Assembly (NCBI GenBank): GCA_020634415.1
Contig: JACKBT010000018.1
Coordinates: 42,442 to 106,441 of the forward strand
DNA length: 64,000 nucleotides
Direction of reading: 5' to 3'
From: Ardenticatenaceae bacterium
Lineage (GTDB): Bacteria > Chloroflexota > Anaerolineae > Promineifilales > Promineifilaceae
Shown here: in pieces, positions 8,678 through 16,280 of the stretch
Layout: the number at the start of each line of letters is the position of its first letter
How positions within the stretch are numbered: position 1 is the stretch's first letter
The notes under the pieces: generated by a model
Databases searched by the model: none
Told to the model about the DNA's origin: nothing
What the model saw: only the letters and a program-made list of their open reading frames with translations
Position numbers and translations under genes: made by a program

Positions 8678-9991
8678 ATGAACGGGCAAGCTATTCAGCG
8701 GCTCCGCGACAGGCAATCTATGCGGGCTGCGGCCAATAACATCATTCTTCATCTGCATCCAACCCGGGTGCCAGCAGCGGCTCTCCGTTTTACCTATACC
8801 TGGGGGCTGGGGGGCATCGCGGCACTGTTAACGGTGATGCTGGTGGTGACGGGTGTTTTGCTGGTCTTTCGTTATGAGCCAACGGTGGATCGGGCCTATT
8901 TGAGCATTCAGGCGCTGGAGGCGCAGGTGCTTTTTGGGGCGTTGATACGAAGCATTCACCACTGGTCGGGCAACTTTCTGGTAGTCGTGGCTTTTCTGCA
9001 CCTGCTGCGTGTGTTTTTTACGGGTGGGTATAAACAGGGGCGAGCTGTCAATTGGGTTGTGGGGCTTTTTCTCCTGGTGCTGGTGTTGGTTTTTAATTTT
9101 ACGGGCTATCTTTTGCCCTGGGATCAGCTGGCATATTGGGCAGCGACGGTGGGTACGAGCCTGTTGGACTATATTCCGTTGGTGGGGGTAACGGCCGTTG
9201 CCTTTCTGCGCGGTGGGCCAGAGGTGGGGCAGGCCACACTGAGCAACTTCTATGCCATCCATGTGGCCGTTTTGCCGGTATTGTTGGCTATTTTGTTGTC
9301 TTATCACTTTTGGCGCATCCGCAAGGATGGCGGGATTTCACAGCCCACTCCCCCACCAGAGACTACCGTCCAAAAATTAACGACCATTCCCCATTTGGTG
9401 CAGCGAGAAATGGCAGTGGCGGTGGTGGTGATAACGGCCGTTACCCTCTGGGCCATGTTCATTCCCGCGCCCTTAGAAGAGCTAGCCAATCCCCTGCAAT
9501 CACCCAACCCGGCCAAAGCCGCCTGGTACTTTTTAGGCTTACAAGAGCTGCTGCTGCACCTGCCGCCGCGAGCCTTAATGGCCCTCATCGCCGTCGTCAG
9601 TGCCGCCTTGGGCCTGCTGCCTTATTGGGATCGGCAGGAAGAAACCATCGGTCACTATTTCCAATCCCACACGGGGCGGCGGGCTGCCCTGGCCGGTTTG
9701 CTTTTGGGCCTAAGTCTGCCGCCGCTGCTCATCGCAGCCGATGAATATTGGCTGAACCTGCCAGCATGGCTGCCCGCCTGGCCGACCATCGTCACCGCAG
9801 AAGCGATTCCGCTGCTGCTGACGCTGGCTGGTTTGGTCGTCATCTATTTTGTGACGCGCCTTTTGTTGAAGGCCAATCATAGTGAAGGGCTGGTTGGGCT
9901 TTTTACCTTTGTCATGACCAGTCTGGTGGTGTTAACGGCCGTTGGCATTTTCTGTCGTGGCCCCAACATGGCCTTGGTGCTGCCCTTCTAG
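8678..9991 (+). CDS. Cytochrome b (b6/f-type) subunit of a quinol oxidoreductase
   Basis: This is a 437-residue membrane protein with about eleven hydrophobic segments. Two histidine pairs on two helices fit bis-His ligation of hemes bL and bH: IHHWSGNF with LHLLRVF (H-x13-H), and AIHVAVLP with LSYHFW (H-x14-H); the 13/14 spacing is typical of b6. GYLLPWDQ matches the quinol-site region. The C-terminal half carries AAWYFLGLQELL in place of the usual PEWYFL, as in fused b/subunit IV proteins. The start at 8678 is preferred over an upstream ATG because AGGAGG lies 6 nt before it. It is the first gene of an operon with Rieske and multiheme cytochromes and should oxidise quinol and pass one electron branch to the Rieske protein. 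Confidence 0.9.
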   Translation: MNGQAIQRLRDRQSMRAAANNIILHLHPTRVPAAALRFTYTWGLGGIAALLTVMLVVTGVLLVFRYEPTVDRAYLSIQALEAQVLFGALIRSIHHWSGNFLVVVAFLHLLRVFFTGGYKQGRAVNWVVGLFLLVLVLVFNFTGYLLPWDQLAYWAATVGTSLLDYIPLVGVTAVAFLRGGPEVGQATLSNFYAIHVAVLPVLLAILLSYHFWRIRKDGGISQPTPPPETTVQKLTTIPHLVQREMAVAVVVITAVTLWAMFIPAPLEELANPLQSPNPAKAAWYFLGLQELLLHLPPRALMALIAVVSAALGLLPYWDRQEETIGHYFQSHTGRRAALAGLLLGLSLPPLLIAADEYWLNLPAWLPAWPTIVTAEAIPLLLTLAGLVVIYFVTRLLLKANHSEGLVGLFTFVMTSLVVLTAVGIFCRGPNMALVLPF

Positions 9992-10007
9992 AGGAGGTTG
10001 GGTCAAC

Positions 10008-10553
10008 ATGGAAGCAATTAGAAAACAAAACCTAACAACATCATCTGCCCAAGATTGTGGCTGCACTGAACGCAGCTTAACCCGAGAAATATCCCGCCGT
10101 GATTTCATCAAATTAGGGCTGGGTGCACTCAGCGCCATCGCTGCCCTGGAAATAGGCGCGGCATCCTGGCTCTTTTTACAAGCGCGGGGCCAGGAAGAAA
10201 GAGTCGGCGGCAAGATGGTAGCTGGTTCCGTAGAAGATTTTCCCCCTGGTTCCGTTACGGAGTTCAAAAAAAGTGCCTTTTTCCTCATCCGTGATGCCGC
10301 GGGCGGATTCCTGGCCGTCTACCGCCGCTGCCCCCATCTTGGCTGCACCGTCAATTGGCAGCCAGGCGGCAATGGCTTCCACTGCCCCTGCCATTCGGCC
10401 GATTTCGATTTCTATGGCGACTGCCAGGGGCCGCCAGTACCGCGCCCTCTGGATACATTTGCCATCAGCATTGATGAAGACCGGGTGATGGTAGATATGT
10501 CGCAGCCCCAACAGCGCGAGCAGTTTAATCCCACGCAGCTAATTTATGCCTGA
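10008..10553 (+). CDS. Tat-exported Rieske iron-sulfur protein
   Basis: This 181-residue subunit has a twin-arginine signal (SRRDFIKLG) followed by a hydrophobic anchor, so it is exported folded and remains membrane attached. The Rieske domain has both cluster-binding loops, CPHLGC and CPCHSADF, providing two Cys and two His ligands for a [2Fe-2S] centre. The ATG at 10008 follows GAGGAGG. It lies 16 bp after the cytochrome b gene and 3 bp before a multiheme cytochrome gene, so the three are almost certainly co-translated parts of one complex. Confidence 0.93.
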   Translation: MEAIRKQNLTTSSAQDCGCTERSLTREISRRDFIKLGLGALSAIAALEIGAASWLFLQARGQEERVGGKMVAGSVEDFPPGSVTEFKKSAFFLIRDAAGGFLAVYRRCPHLGCTVNWQPGGNGFHCPCHSADFDFYGDCQGPPVPRPLDTFAISIDEDRVMVDMSQPQQREQFNPTQLIYA

Positions 10554-10556
10554 ACC

Positions 10557-11381
10557 ATGAACAGATACACCTTCTTGACCTTCCTTTCCCTTCTCCTCCT
10601 GGTTGTTGCCCTGCCTATTTATGGCCTTCAAGAACAGCAGCGTCTGACGCTGGCTCAGGCCAGTTGGCAGCGCCAGCTTGTGCTGGATGCGGGTGAGCTG
10701 TATCTGGAAAATTGTGCGGCTTGTCATGGGCCAGCCGGACAAGGGCTGGGGGCCAATCCACCCCTTAACACGCCTAGTTTGGCAACGGCCGATTTTAATT
10801 TTCTTTACTATCGCATTGGTCACTCACCACATGGTACGGCCATGAGCATTTGGCATCTAGAAGATGGCGGCATACTTAATGACTATCAGGTCGAAGCCCT
10901 GGTGGCCTTCATCCGTGCCGCCGACTGGCAAAACGTGGCAGAACAGGCAGCGGCCCTTCATCTAACCTTTTCCACTCCGCCAACGACCACAGCCGAGACC
11001 TTATGGGTACAATCTGGCGTGGAAACAGACCCTCACCATTGCGCCGCCTGCCACGAAGAGCCAGCGGTTCATGCCGAGCGGTTTGGTCTGGATTGTGCCC
11101 GCTGCCACACCATGTCCGCCTGGACACCCGCGCTGCTGGTGCGGCATGTCTTTTCTCTGGAACACGGCGGCGGTGGTACGATTGCCTGCCAGACGTGCCA
11201 CACGGAGACCTACACCCAGCACACTTGTTACGGTTGTCATGACCACCAGCCGGCAGAGATGCCGCCACTGCATACCACCGTCGAGGCTGCCGATTTGACC
11301 AACTGTGGAGCCTGCCACCCCACTGGCAAGGAGAACGACTGGTTAGACAGCCCCTACGGTCAACAGGGCGTGAAACGATGA
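10557..11381 (+). CDS. Membrane-anchored six-heme cytochrome c
   Basis: This 274-residue protein has an N-terminal hydrophobic anchor (about residues 5-24). It first has a mono-heme cytochrome c module (CAACHGPAGQGLG, residues about 53-120). A second region carries five more CxxCH motifs (CAACH, CARCH, CQTCH, CYGCH, CGACH), for six c-type hemes in total. The mono-heme module would take the place of cytochrome c1/f as electron acceptor from the Rieske protein, and the five-heme region could relay electrons outward. The gene starts 3 bp after the Rieske stop and ends in an ATGA overlap with the 29-heme gene, indicating translational coupling. Confidence 0.9.
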   Translation: MNRYTFLTFLSLLLLVVALPIYGLQEQQRLTLAQASWQRQLVLDAGELYLENCAACHGPAGQGLGANPPLNTPSLATADFNFLYYRIGHSPHGTAMSIWHLEDGGILNDYQVEALVAFIRAADWQNVAEQAAALHLTFSTPPTTTAETLWVQSGVETDPHHCAACHEEPAVHAERFGLDCARCHTMSAWTPALLVRHVFSLEHGGGGTIACQTCHTETYTQHTCYGCHDHQPAEMPPLHTTVEAADLTNCGACHPTGKENDWLDSPYGQQGVKR

Positions 11382-13861
11382 AAAAAATTGTGGTTTTTTT
11401 CCTTCTCACCAATCTTGGCCTGCTGTTGTCAGCCGGTGGCCTGTTGGCTCTGGCAGAGATTCACCCCTATGAGCCAGGAGATTCGCTTTATGGCTGGCAG
11501 TTAGCGGCAGAAAATTGGTATCTACAGATTCCGAGCAGCCCTGCCGCCCAAACGGAACTGGCTCTGGAAATTACCCAACGCCGCCTAACAGCTTTAGCGT
11601 GTGCGCAAAATCCACAACAGGTTCATGTGGCGGTAACGGCCGTTGATCAGGCCATCAATCAAACATTACATTGCATCGCCATGACCCCCCGCACTTCGCA
11701 GCCAAACTATTTGGCCCGTTTGCGCCTAATTCTCAGCGATTCGCAAGCAAAACTAGAAACCCTGCTGGCCGAGTCAGTGGATGCCCAGGGATGGGCCTTG
11801 TTAGACAAAATTGCCCTTTTCATAACGGCCGAAACCCCTCCCACTGAGGCGGATGCCTTTGCTGTCAACATCGAAGCAGAAGTTGTGTCTTTTCTGGGAA
11901 TAGATGTGGCCCACACAACCATGCCGCTCGTTAAAGAACATGAAGATGTAGCCTGTGAGGCGTGCCACGCAAGTGGCTTCTATGCCGAAACAGAAACAGC
12001 CTGCGAAACATGCCACACCCAGCCGTCCATGACCCACAACACCCTGCCCCTCATAGATGCCCATGCCCGGGTCGCCTGTGAAGAATGCCATATAGACAGC
12101 CCATTTGCGGGAGCTGGCCCCGCCTGCGAACTGTGCCACCAACCTTCGGCCGATACACTTTACCCCCTCCACTTTTCGGGAGAGTGTACAGCTTGCCACA
12201 ACGTGGTAGATTGGACCCCCATTCAATTTGATCACAAGGGGGTCATTGAATGTGAATCATGCCACCTGCCAGAAACTCCCCCCGAACATTACCCAGGACT
12301 CTGCACCGACTGTCACAGCGACACCCTGCTCTGGAGCGAATGGACTTACGATCACCTGATGGCAGTAGAATGTGAATCTTGCCATTTACGCGAGACCCCT
12401 AAAGACCATTATGAAGGCTTATGCACCCGCTGCCATCTGGATACTGTAGATTGGAATGTCGTACAGTTTGATCATACAGACTACCCCGATTGTCTCGCCT
12501 GTCATTCACGCGAGGACGCGCCAGAGGGGATGCCTATGGGCCATTATGCCGGGCAATGTTCCGCCTGCCACAGCACCACCGACTGGCTGCCCGCCTGGTT
12601 TGACCACACGGGTTATACCAACTGCCAACAGTGCCACGCGGATGAGATAACCGCGCCCCATTACACCAACGAATGTGCCTTGTGTCACGGCACCGCAGAT
12701 TGGCACCTGACTGCTTACACGCATTTTGAGGTTTCAGACTGTTTAAGCTGTCACAGTGCAGCATCCCCTGTCAATCATTATGGTGAACTTTGCCAAAGCT
12801 GCCACACAACCCAGACATGGCAAGATGCCACTTTTGATCACATTCTGGCTAACGACTGCCAGAACTGCCACTGGACACCAGCCCAACATTATGAAGGGTC
12901 GTGTACCAACTGCCACAACACCTATAGTTGGAGCAGCGTCGGGTTTACCCATGCCGGGTTAAACAACTGTCTACGCTGCCATGACGATGAAGCCCCGGAC
13001 GGTCATTATGCGGGGCAATGTTCGGCCTGCCATAACACCAAAACCTGGGATAACGTTAACTTCAATCACACGGGTCTGGTGGATTGTCTCAACTGCCATG
13101 CGGGTGAAGCCCCTGCTGGTCATTATGCGGGGCAATGTTCGGCCTGCCATAACACCATCGTCTGGAGTGACGTTCACTTTAATCACAGTGGCCTGACTGA
13201 CTGTGTAGCCTGCCATGCAGAGCAGGAACCGGCAACTCATTGGCCGGGCCAATGCAGCAACTGCCACAACACCACAGACTGGAACCAAACCACGTTTAGC
13301 CATCTTGGTTATACGGATTGCCAAAGCTGCCACACAGCCCCCACAGGGCATTGGGCCGGGCAATGTTCAGACTGCCATACAACGGCCGATTGGCAGGCTG
13401 AGATCATCAATCACAATGTGGGAGCCGACTGTATCTCTTGCCACACTCCCCCGGCGGGCCACTGGCCCGGCCAATGCTCAAACTGCCATAATACAGCGGA
13501 TTGGGTTAACGTGGTATTTGATCACACCGGATATACAGATTGTAAAGCCTGTCACTCGCGTCCGAGCGATCATTCACGTGGGCAGTGCTCCCGGTGCCAC
13601 TCCACAGATTCCTGGCAAGTCGTGCCTTCGCCAACCCCTGCCCCCACCAACACGCCAACGGCCACGAACACCCCAGCACCGACAGCTACAGCCACCAGTT
13701 CGCCCCTGCCCAGCAACACCCCGCTGCCCACAGCAACAGCGACTATCTGGCAGATAACACCGACGGCCACCAGCACGCCAGTTGGCACCAGTACGCCAGC
13801 ATCCCTCCCCACCCCCTCAGCCACCAGTTCGCCCTCGCCAAGCAGCACCCCTGGGCCATAG
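11378..13861 (+). CDS. 29-heme c-type cytochrome with repeated bi-heme modules
   Basis: This is an 827-residue exported multiheme cytochrome. After a signal peptide, residues about 30-175 form a helical domain resembling DUF5667 (PYEPGDSLYGWQL, LEITQRRLTAL). Residues about 190-742 contain 29 CxxCH heme-attachment motifs. From about residue 270 they follow a 37-40-residue bi-heme repeat: HYxGQCSxCHNTxxW, then xFxHTGYxxCxxCH, each unit also having two other histidines that could give bis-His ligation. The C-terminal 80 residues are Thr/Pro/Ser-rich, typical of a wall-spanning linker. No anchor or sortase signal is seen at the C-terminus. It overlaps the six-heme gene by ATGA, so it is probably the terminal wire of the b/Rieske complex. 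Polymer formation is only a possibility. Confidence 0.93.
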   Translation: MKKIVVFFLLTNLGLLLSAGGLLALAEIHPYEPGDSLYGWQLAAENWYLQIPSSPAAQTELALEITQRRLTALACAQNPQQVHVAVTAVDQAINQTLHCIAMTPRTSQPNYLARLRLILSDSQAKLETLLAESVDAQGWALLDKIALFITAETPPTEADAFAVNIEAEVVSFLGIDVAHTTMPLVKEHEDVACEACHASGFYAETETACETCHTQPSMTHNTLPLIDAHARVACEECHIDSPFAGAGPACELCHQPSADTLYPLHFSGECTACHNVVDWTPIQFDHKGVIECESCHLPETPPEHYPGLCTDCHSDTLLWSEWTYDHLMAVECESCHLRETPKDHYEGLCTRCHLDTVDWNVVQFDHTDYPDCLACHSREDAPEGMPMGHYAGQCSACHSTTDWLPAWFDHTGYTNCQQCHADEITAPHYTNECALCHGTADWHLTAYTHFEVSDCLSCHSAASPVNHYGELCQSCHTTQTWQDATFDHILANDCQNCHWTPAQHYEGSCTNCHNTYSWSSVGFTHAGLNNCLRCHDDEAPDGHYAGQCSACHNTKTWDNVNFNHTGLVDCLNCHAGEAPAGHYAGQCSACHNTIVWSDVHFNHSGLTDCVACHAEQEPATHWPGQCSNCHNTTDWNQTTFSHLGYTDCQSCHTAPTGHWAGQCSDCHTTADWQAEIINHNVGADCISCHTPPAGHWPGQCSNCHNTADWVNVVFDHTGYTDCKACHSRPSDHSRGQCSRCHSTDSWQVVPSPTPAPTNTPTATNTPAPTATATSSPLPSNTPLPTATATIWQITPTATSTPVGTSTPASLPTPSATSSPSPSSTPGP
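13001..13157 (+). repeat. Near-identical tandem bi-heme modules at DNA level
   Basis: The 40 bases at 13001-13040 recur exactly at 13118-13157, a period of 117 bp or 39 codons. They encode GHYAGQCSACHNT. Other modules of the cytochrome are more diverged, so these two copies reflect recent duplication or gene conversion. Confidence 0.8.
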
Positions 13862-14151
13862 TGTTGCCGTGCCAACGCCAACTGCGCCAGATTAAATAGC
13901 GTGTTATGTGGGACGACCACTGCCTGACCAATGAAGCTGGTGATGCTTTGCAGGGCAACAGAGTTAATGACTATGCGACAAAACACGCTTGGGGTGGACG
14001 ATGGCCCTTGAAAGAGGCTTATGAGCCGCCGCGCAGGGGATACCCAACTTTACTTCACCCATGAGCGCATTGGCGACAAACCGGCTGGGCCGCGCTAACG
14101 GCTAATCTAGTAGGAGTATTAAAAGGACGACGATTTGGCCTGATAGCTTCT
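13862..14151. other. 290-bp intergenic region, no gene recognised
   Basis: This stretch lies between the multiheme operon and a metallophosphoesterase gene. No convincing terminator, promoter or gene was found. GTAGGAG (about 14110) and AAAGGA near 14120 resemble ribosome sites but precede no usable start codon. Short open frames exist on both strands without recognisable similarity; a decayed gene is possible. Confidence 0.4.
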
Positions 14152-15051
14152 ATGATTGTAAACGGGTATTTATTAGATATGACAGAACTAACTCGAACAA
14201 GATACGGCCGTTTACAAGTAAAAGTGCGTGGTCGCCTGCAAGGGGCCGTGGCCACCTTCATGCGGGGCATTGGCCGCCATCATTTTGACCCTGCGGACTT
14301 CGACATTACCTTTCATGAGGTCTTTGTGCCCCATTTGGACAGTGACTTTGAAGGCTATCGTCTGGTGCATGTGAGCGACATTCACATGGGGCATTGGATT
14401 ACCCCCGAACGGCTGGCCGGTGTGGTGGATCTGGTCAACGACCAGAAGCCAGACTTGATAGCCATTACGGGGGATTTTGTCTCTTATCTTTTGGATGAAG
14501 TGGCGGGTGCTATGGTTGCTTCCTTGCGCCAACTTGCGCCACGAGATGCCACAGTGGCAGTGTTGGGCAACCATGATCATTGGCTGGGGGCAGCGGCCGT
14601 GCGCCGCCTGCTGCACGCCAGTGATGTCATTGACTTAAGCAATACGGTACACACCTTACGCCGCCGGACGGCCAATTTGCACATTGCTGGCGTAGATGAT
14701 GTTTTGGTAGGTGCAGACCATTTACCAGGGGTTTTGAATAAGTTGACGGAACCAGGGGCCGCTGTTCTCTTGGCCCATGAGCCTGATTTTGCTGATGTCA
14801 GTGCGGCCAGCGGCCGTTTTAGTTTGCAGCTTTCCGGTCACTCCCATGGCTCACAAATCGTCTTGCCCCTGCGTGGCCCGTTGGTGCGCGGCCCTTACTT
14901 CAAGAAATATCCAATCGGCCGTTACGATGTCCAGGGCATGACCTTGTATACAACCCGCGGCCTGGGCACCCACATGGTACGCCTGCGCATCAACTGCCCG
15001 CCAGAGATCACAGTTATTACACTGCATGGCCGGGAGAAACATAACGAATGA
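14152..15051 (+). CDS. Calcineurin-like metallophosphoesterase
   Basis: This 299-residue protein has the full metallophosphoesterase motif series: VSDIHMGHW (DxH), TGDFVS (GD), LGNHDHWLG (GNHD), LLAHEPDF (H) and LSGHSHGSQ (GHxH), so binuclear metal binding should be intact. The layout resembles YkuE/YaeI-like membrane-associated phosphoesterases, though no transmembrane segment is obvious here. The start is uncertain: ATG 14152 or ATG 14179, neither with a strong ribosome site. The stop overlaps the next gene by ATGA (15048), indicating coupled expression with the YjdF-like membrane protein. Confidence 0.88.
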   Translation: MIVNGYLLDMTELTRTRYGRLQVKVRGRLQGAVATFMRGIGRHHFDPADFDITFHEVFVPHLDSDFEGYRLVHVSDIHMGHWITPERLAGVVDLVNDQKPDLIAITGDFVSYLLDEVAGAMVASLRQLAPRDATVAVLGNHDHWLGAAAVRRLLHASDVIDLSNTVHTLRRRTANLHIAGVDDVLVGADHLPGVLNKLTEPGAAVLLAHEPDFADVSAASGRFSLQLSGHSHGSQIVLPLRGPLVRGPYFKKYPIGRYDVQGMTLYTTRGLGTHMVRLRINCPPEITVITLHGREKHNE

Positions 15052-15734
15052 AACAATCCGCACAAGCCCATGAATCCGTTCCCCTTTGGGAAATCTATCT
15101 AGCCAGAGCCTTAAAAGTGGTCATCCTTCTCACCGCCGTCGGGCAATTTTGGCAAGGCGACATCATATTTGGGCTGGGCGCATTACTAGCCACCGCCCTC
15201 GTCTCCCTACCCGCCTACCTCAGCCGAGATAATCGCCACCCTTTTCCGGTAGAAATTGAAATTTTGCTCAGCATTATCCTGGTAGTGCATCTAACTCTGG
15301 GGCTGGCCTTAGATTTTTATAACAGCTTTAGCCATTACGATAAGCTGCTGCACTATGGCAACTCTGTTCTGGTGAGTTTCATTGGGTTTATGGTCGCTTA
15401 CGCTCTTTATTTTACCGGCCGTTTACATGCCTCACCCGTGGCAGTGGTGTGGGTCATCCTCCTGATGACTCTGGGCATAGGGGCTTTGTGGGAGATTGCT
15501 GAATATGGGTCCGACCAACTTCTCTATGGGCATATAGACACCATCCAGAAGCAGCAAGGCTCCCCCACACTCGATCCCCTGGACGATACCATGCTCGATT
15601 TAATTGGTAATCTCATCGGCGGCATCATAGGAGCCGTTGCCGGTGGCCTCTACATTCGCCATTCCCGGCGTACCAACAGCCGTCGTTTCGTAGAAGTCAT
15701 GAAGGCCCTGAGTGATGTCTCGGATGACAACTGA
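15048..15734 (+). CDS. YjdF/DUF2238-like integral membrane protein
   Basis: This 228-residue protein has about six hydrophobic helices. It carries the acidic motifs typical of the DUF2238/YjdF family: SHYDKLLHYGNS, GALWEIAEYGSDQLLYG, and DTMLDLIGNLIGGIIG near the C-terminus. The biochemical role of the family is not established. It is translationally coupled to the metallophosphoesterase gene (ATGA overlap). The charged C-terminal tail, about 25 residues, would be cytoplasmic. Confidence 0.8.
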   Translation: MKQSAQAHESVPLWEIYLARALKVVILLTAVGQFWQGDIIFGLGALLATALVSLPAYLSRDNRHPFPVEIEILLSIILVVHLTLGLALDFYNSFSHYDKLLHYGNSVLVSFIGFMVAYALYFTGRLHASPVAVVWVILLMTLGIGALWEIAEYGSDQLLYGHIDTIQKQQGSPTLDPLDDTMLDLIGNLIGGIIGAVAGGLYIRHSRRTNSRRFVEVMKALSDVSDDN

Positions 15735-15838
15735 GGAATCGTCTACAAATAACTTTAAGCAGAGTGCTGCCAAGCCAGCCTTCACCCCAACCAAGCCTAT
15801 TACAACGAAATAACTTGGAAGAATATCATCATCTGACA

Positions 15839-15961
15839 ATGACTTTCTACACTCATTATCGGGTTCAGAGGCATGTTACACTGCTCTGTGGCCTGGCTGC
15901 AGGTCTTTATTTTATCCTGGCATCACCCGACCCTATTTCGTTGACAAGTGAAGTTTTCTAG
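15839..15961 (+). CDS. Possible 40-residue single-span membrane peptide
   Basis: This short open frame starts at ATG 15839 and encodes a peptide with basic residues (YRVQRH) followed by one hydrophobic stretch (VTLLCGLAAGLYFILA). No good ribosome site is visible, and it may be chance. It is kept only because it directly precedes a better-supported small membrane protein gene. Confidence 0.25.
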   Translation: MTFYTHYRVQRHVTLLCGLAAGLYFILASPDPISLTSEVF

Positions 15962-15977
15962 TTTCAGGAGGTAAATG

Positions 15978-16136
15978 ATGAACGAACGTTATGAAGGTAC
16001 TTTGAGTATTCTTGCTGCCTTGTTGGTCTTGTTTTCAGCTATGCTTGACCCACGCATCTCGGCAGCCTTAGCCATTATTTTGCTCATTGCCTTCGCCTTA
16101 TATAAGTTCACCTATAAACCTGGAGCCAAAGAGTGA
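15978..16136 (+). CDS. Small (52-residue) membrane protein
   Basis: A strong AGGAGG (15966-15971) lies 6 nt before ATG 15978; an overlapping ATG at 15975 would add one Met. The product begins MNERYEG and has two short hydrophobic segments (LSILAALLVLFSAML and ISAALAIILLIAFAL) separated by DPR, followed by a basic tail ending KPGAKE. This looks like a helical-hairpin membrane peptide. No family was recognised. Small genes like this are missed when a length cut-off is applied. Confidence 0.6.
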   Translation: MNERYEGTLSILAALLVLFSAMLDPRISAALAIILLIAFALYKFTYKPGAKE

Positions 16137-16280
16137 ATTGAGGCAGGCAAGGTCTCTTCGTTAAATTAGCTTCATGCCTGGCACGATACCGGGTTAGCTA
16201 AGGGAATGTTCAAAATCAACTTAGTGGAGATTGGCCCAATCTGAAACCGCTAACTTATTTACGAACGGTTCCTAATTGTC

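Noticed and set aside
13570..13986. Minus-strand open frame covering the end of the multiheme gene and the gap after it
   Set aside because: Half of it is antisense to the Thr/Pro-rich tail. The remaining 40 residues show no family resemblance.
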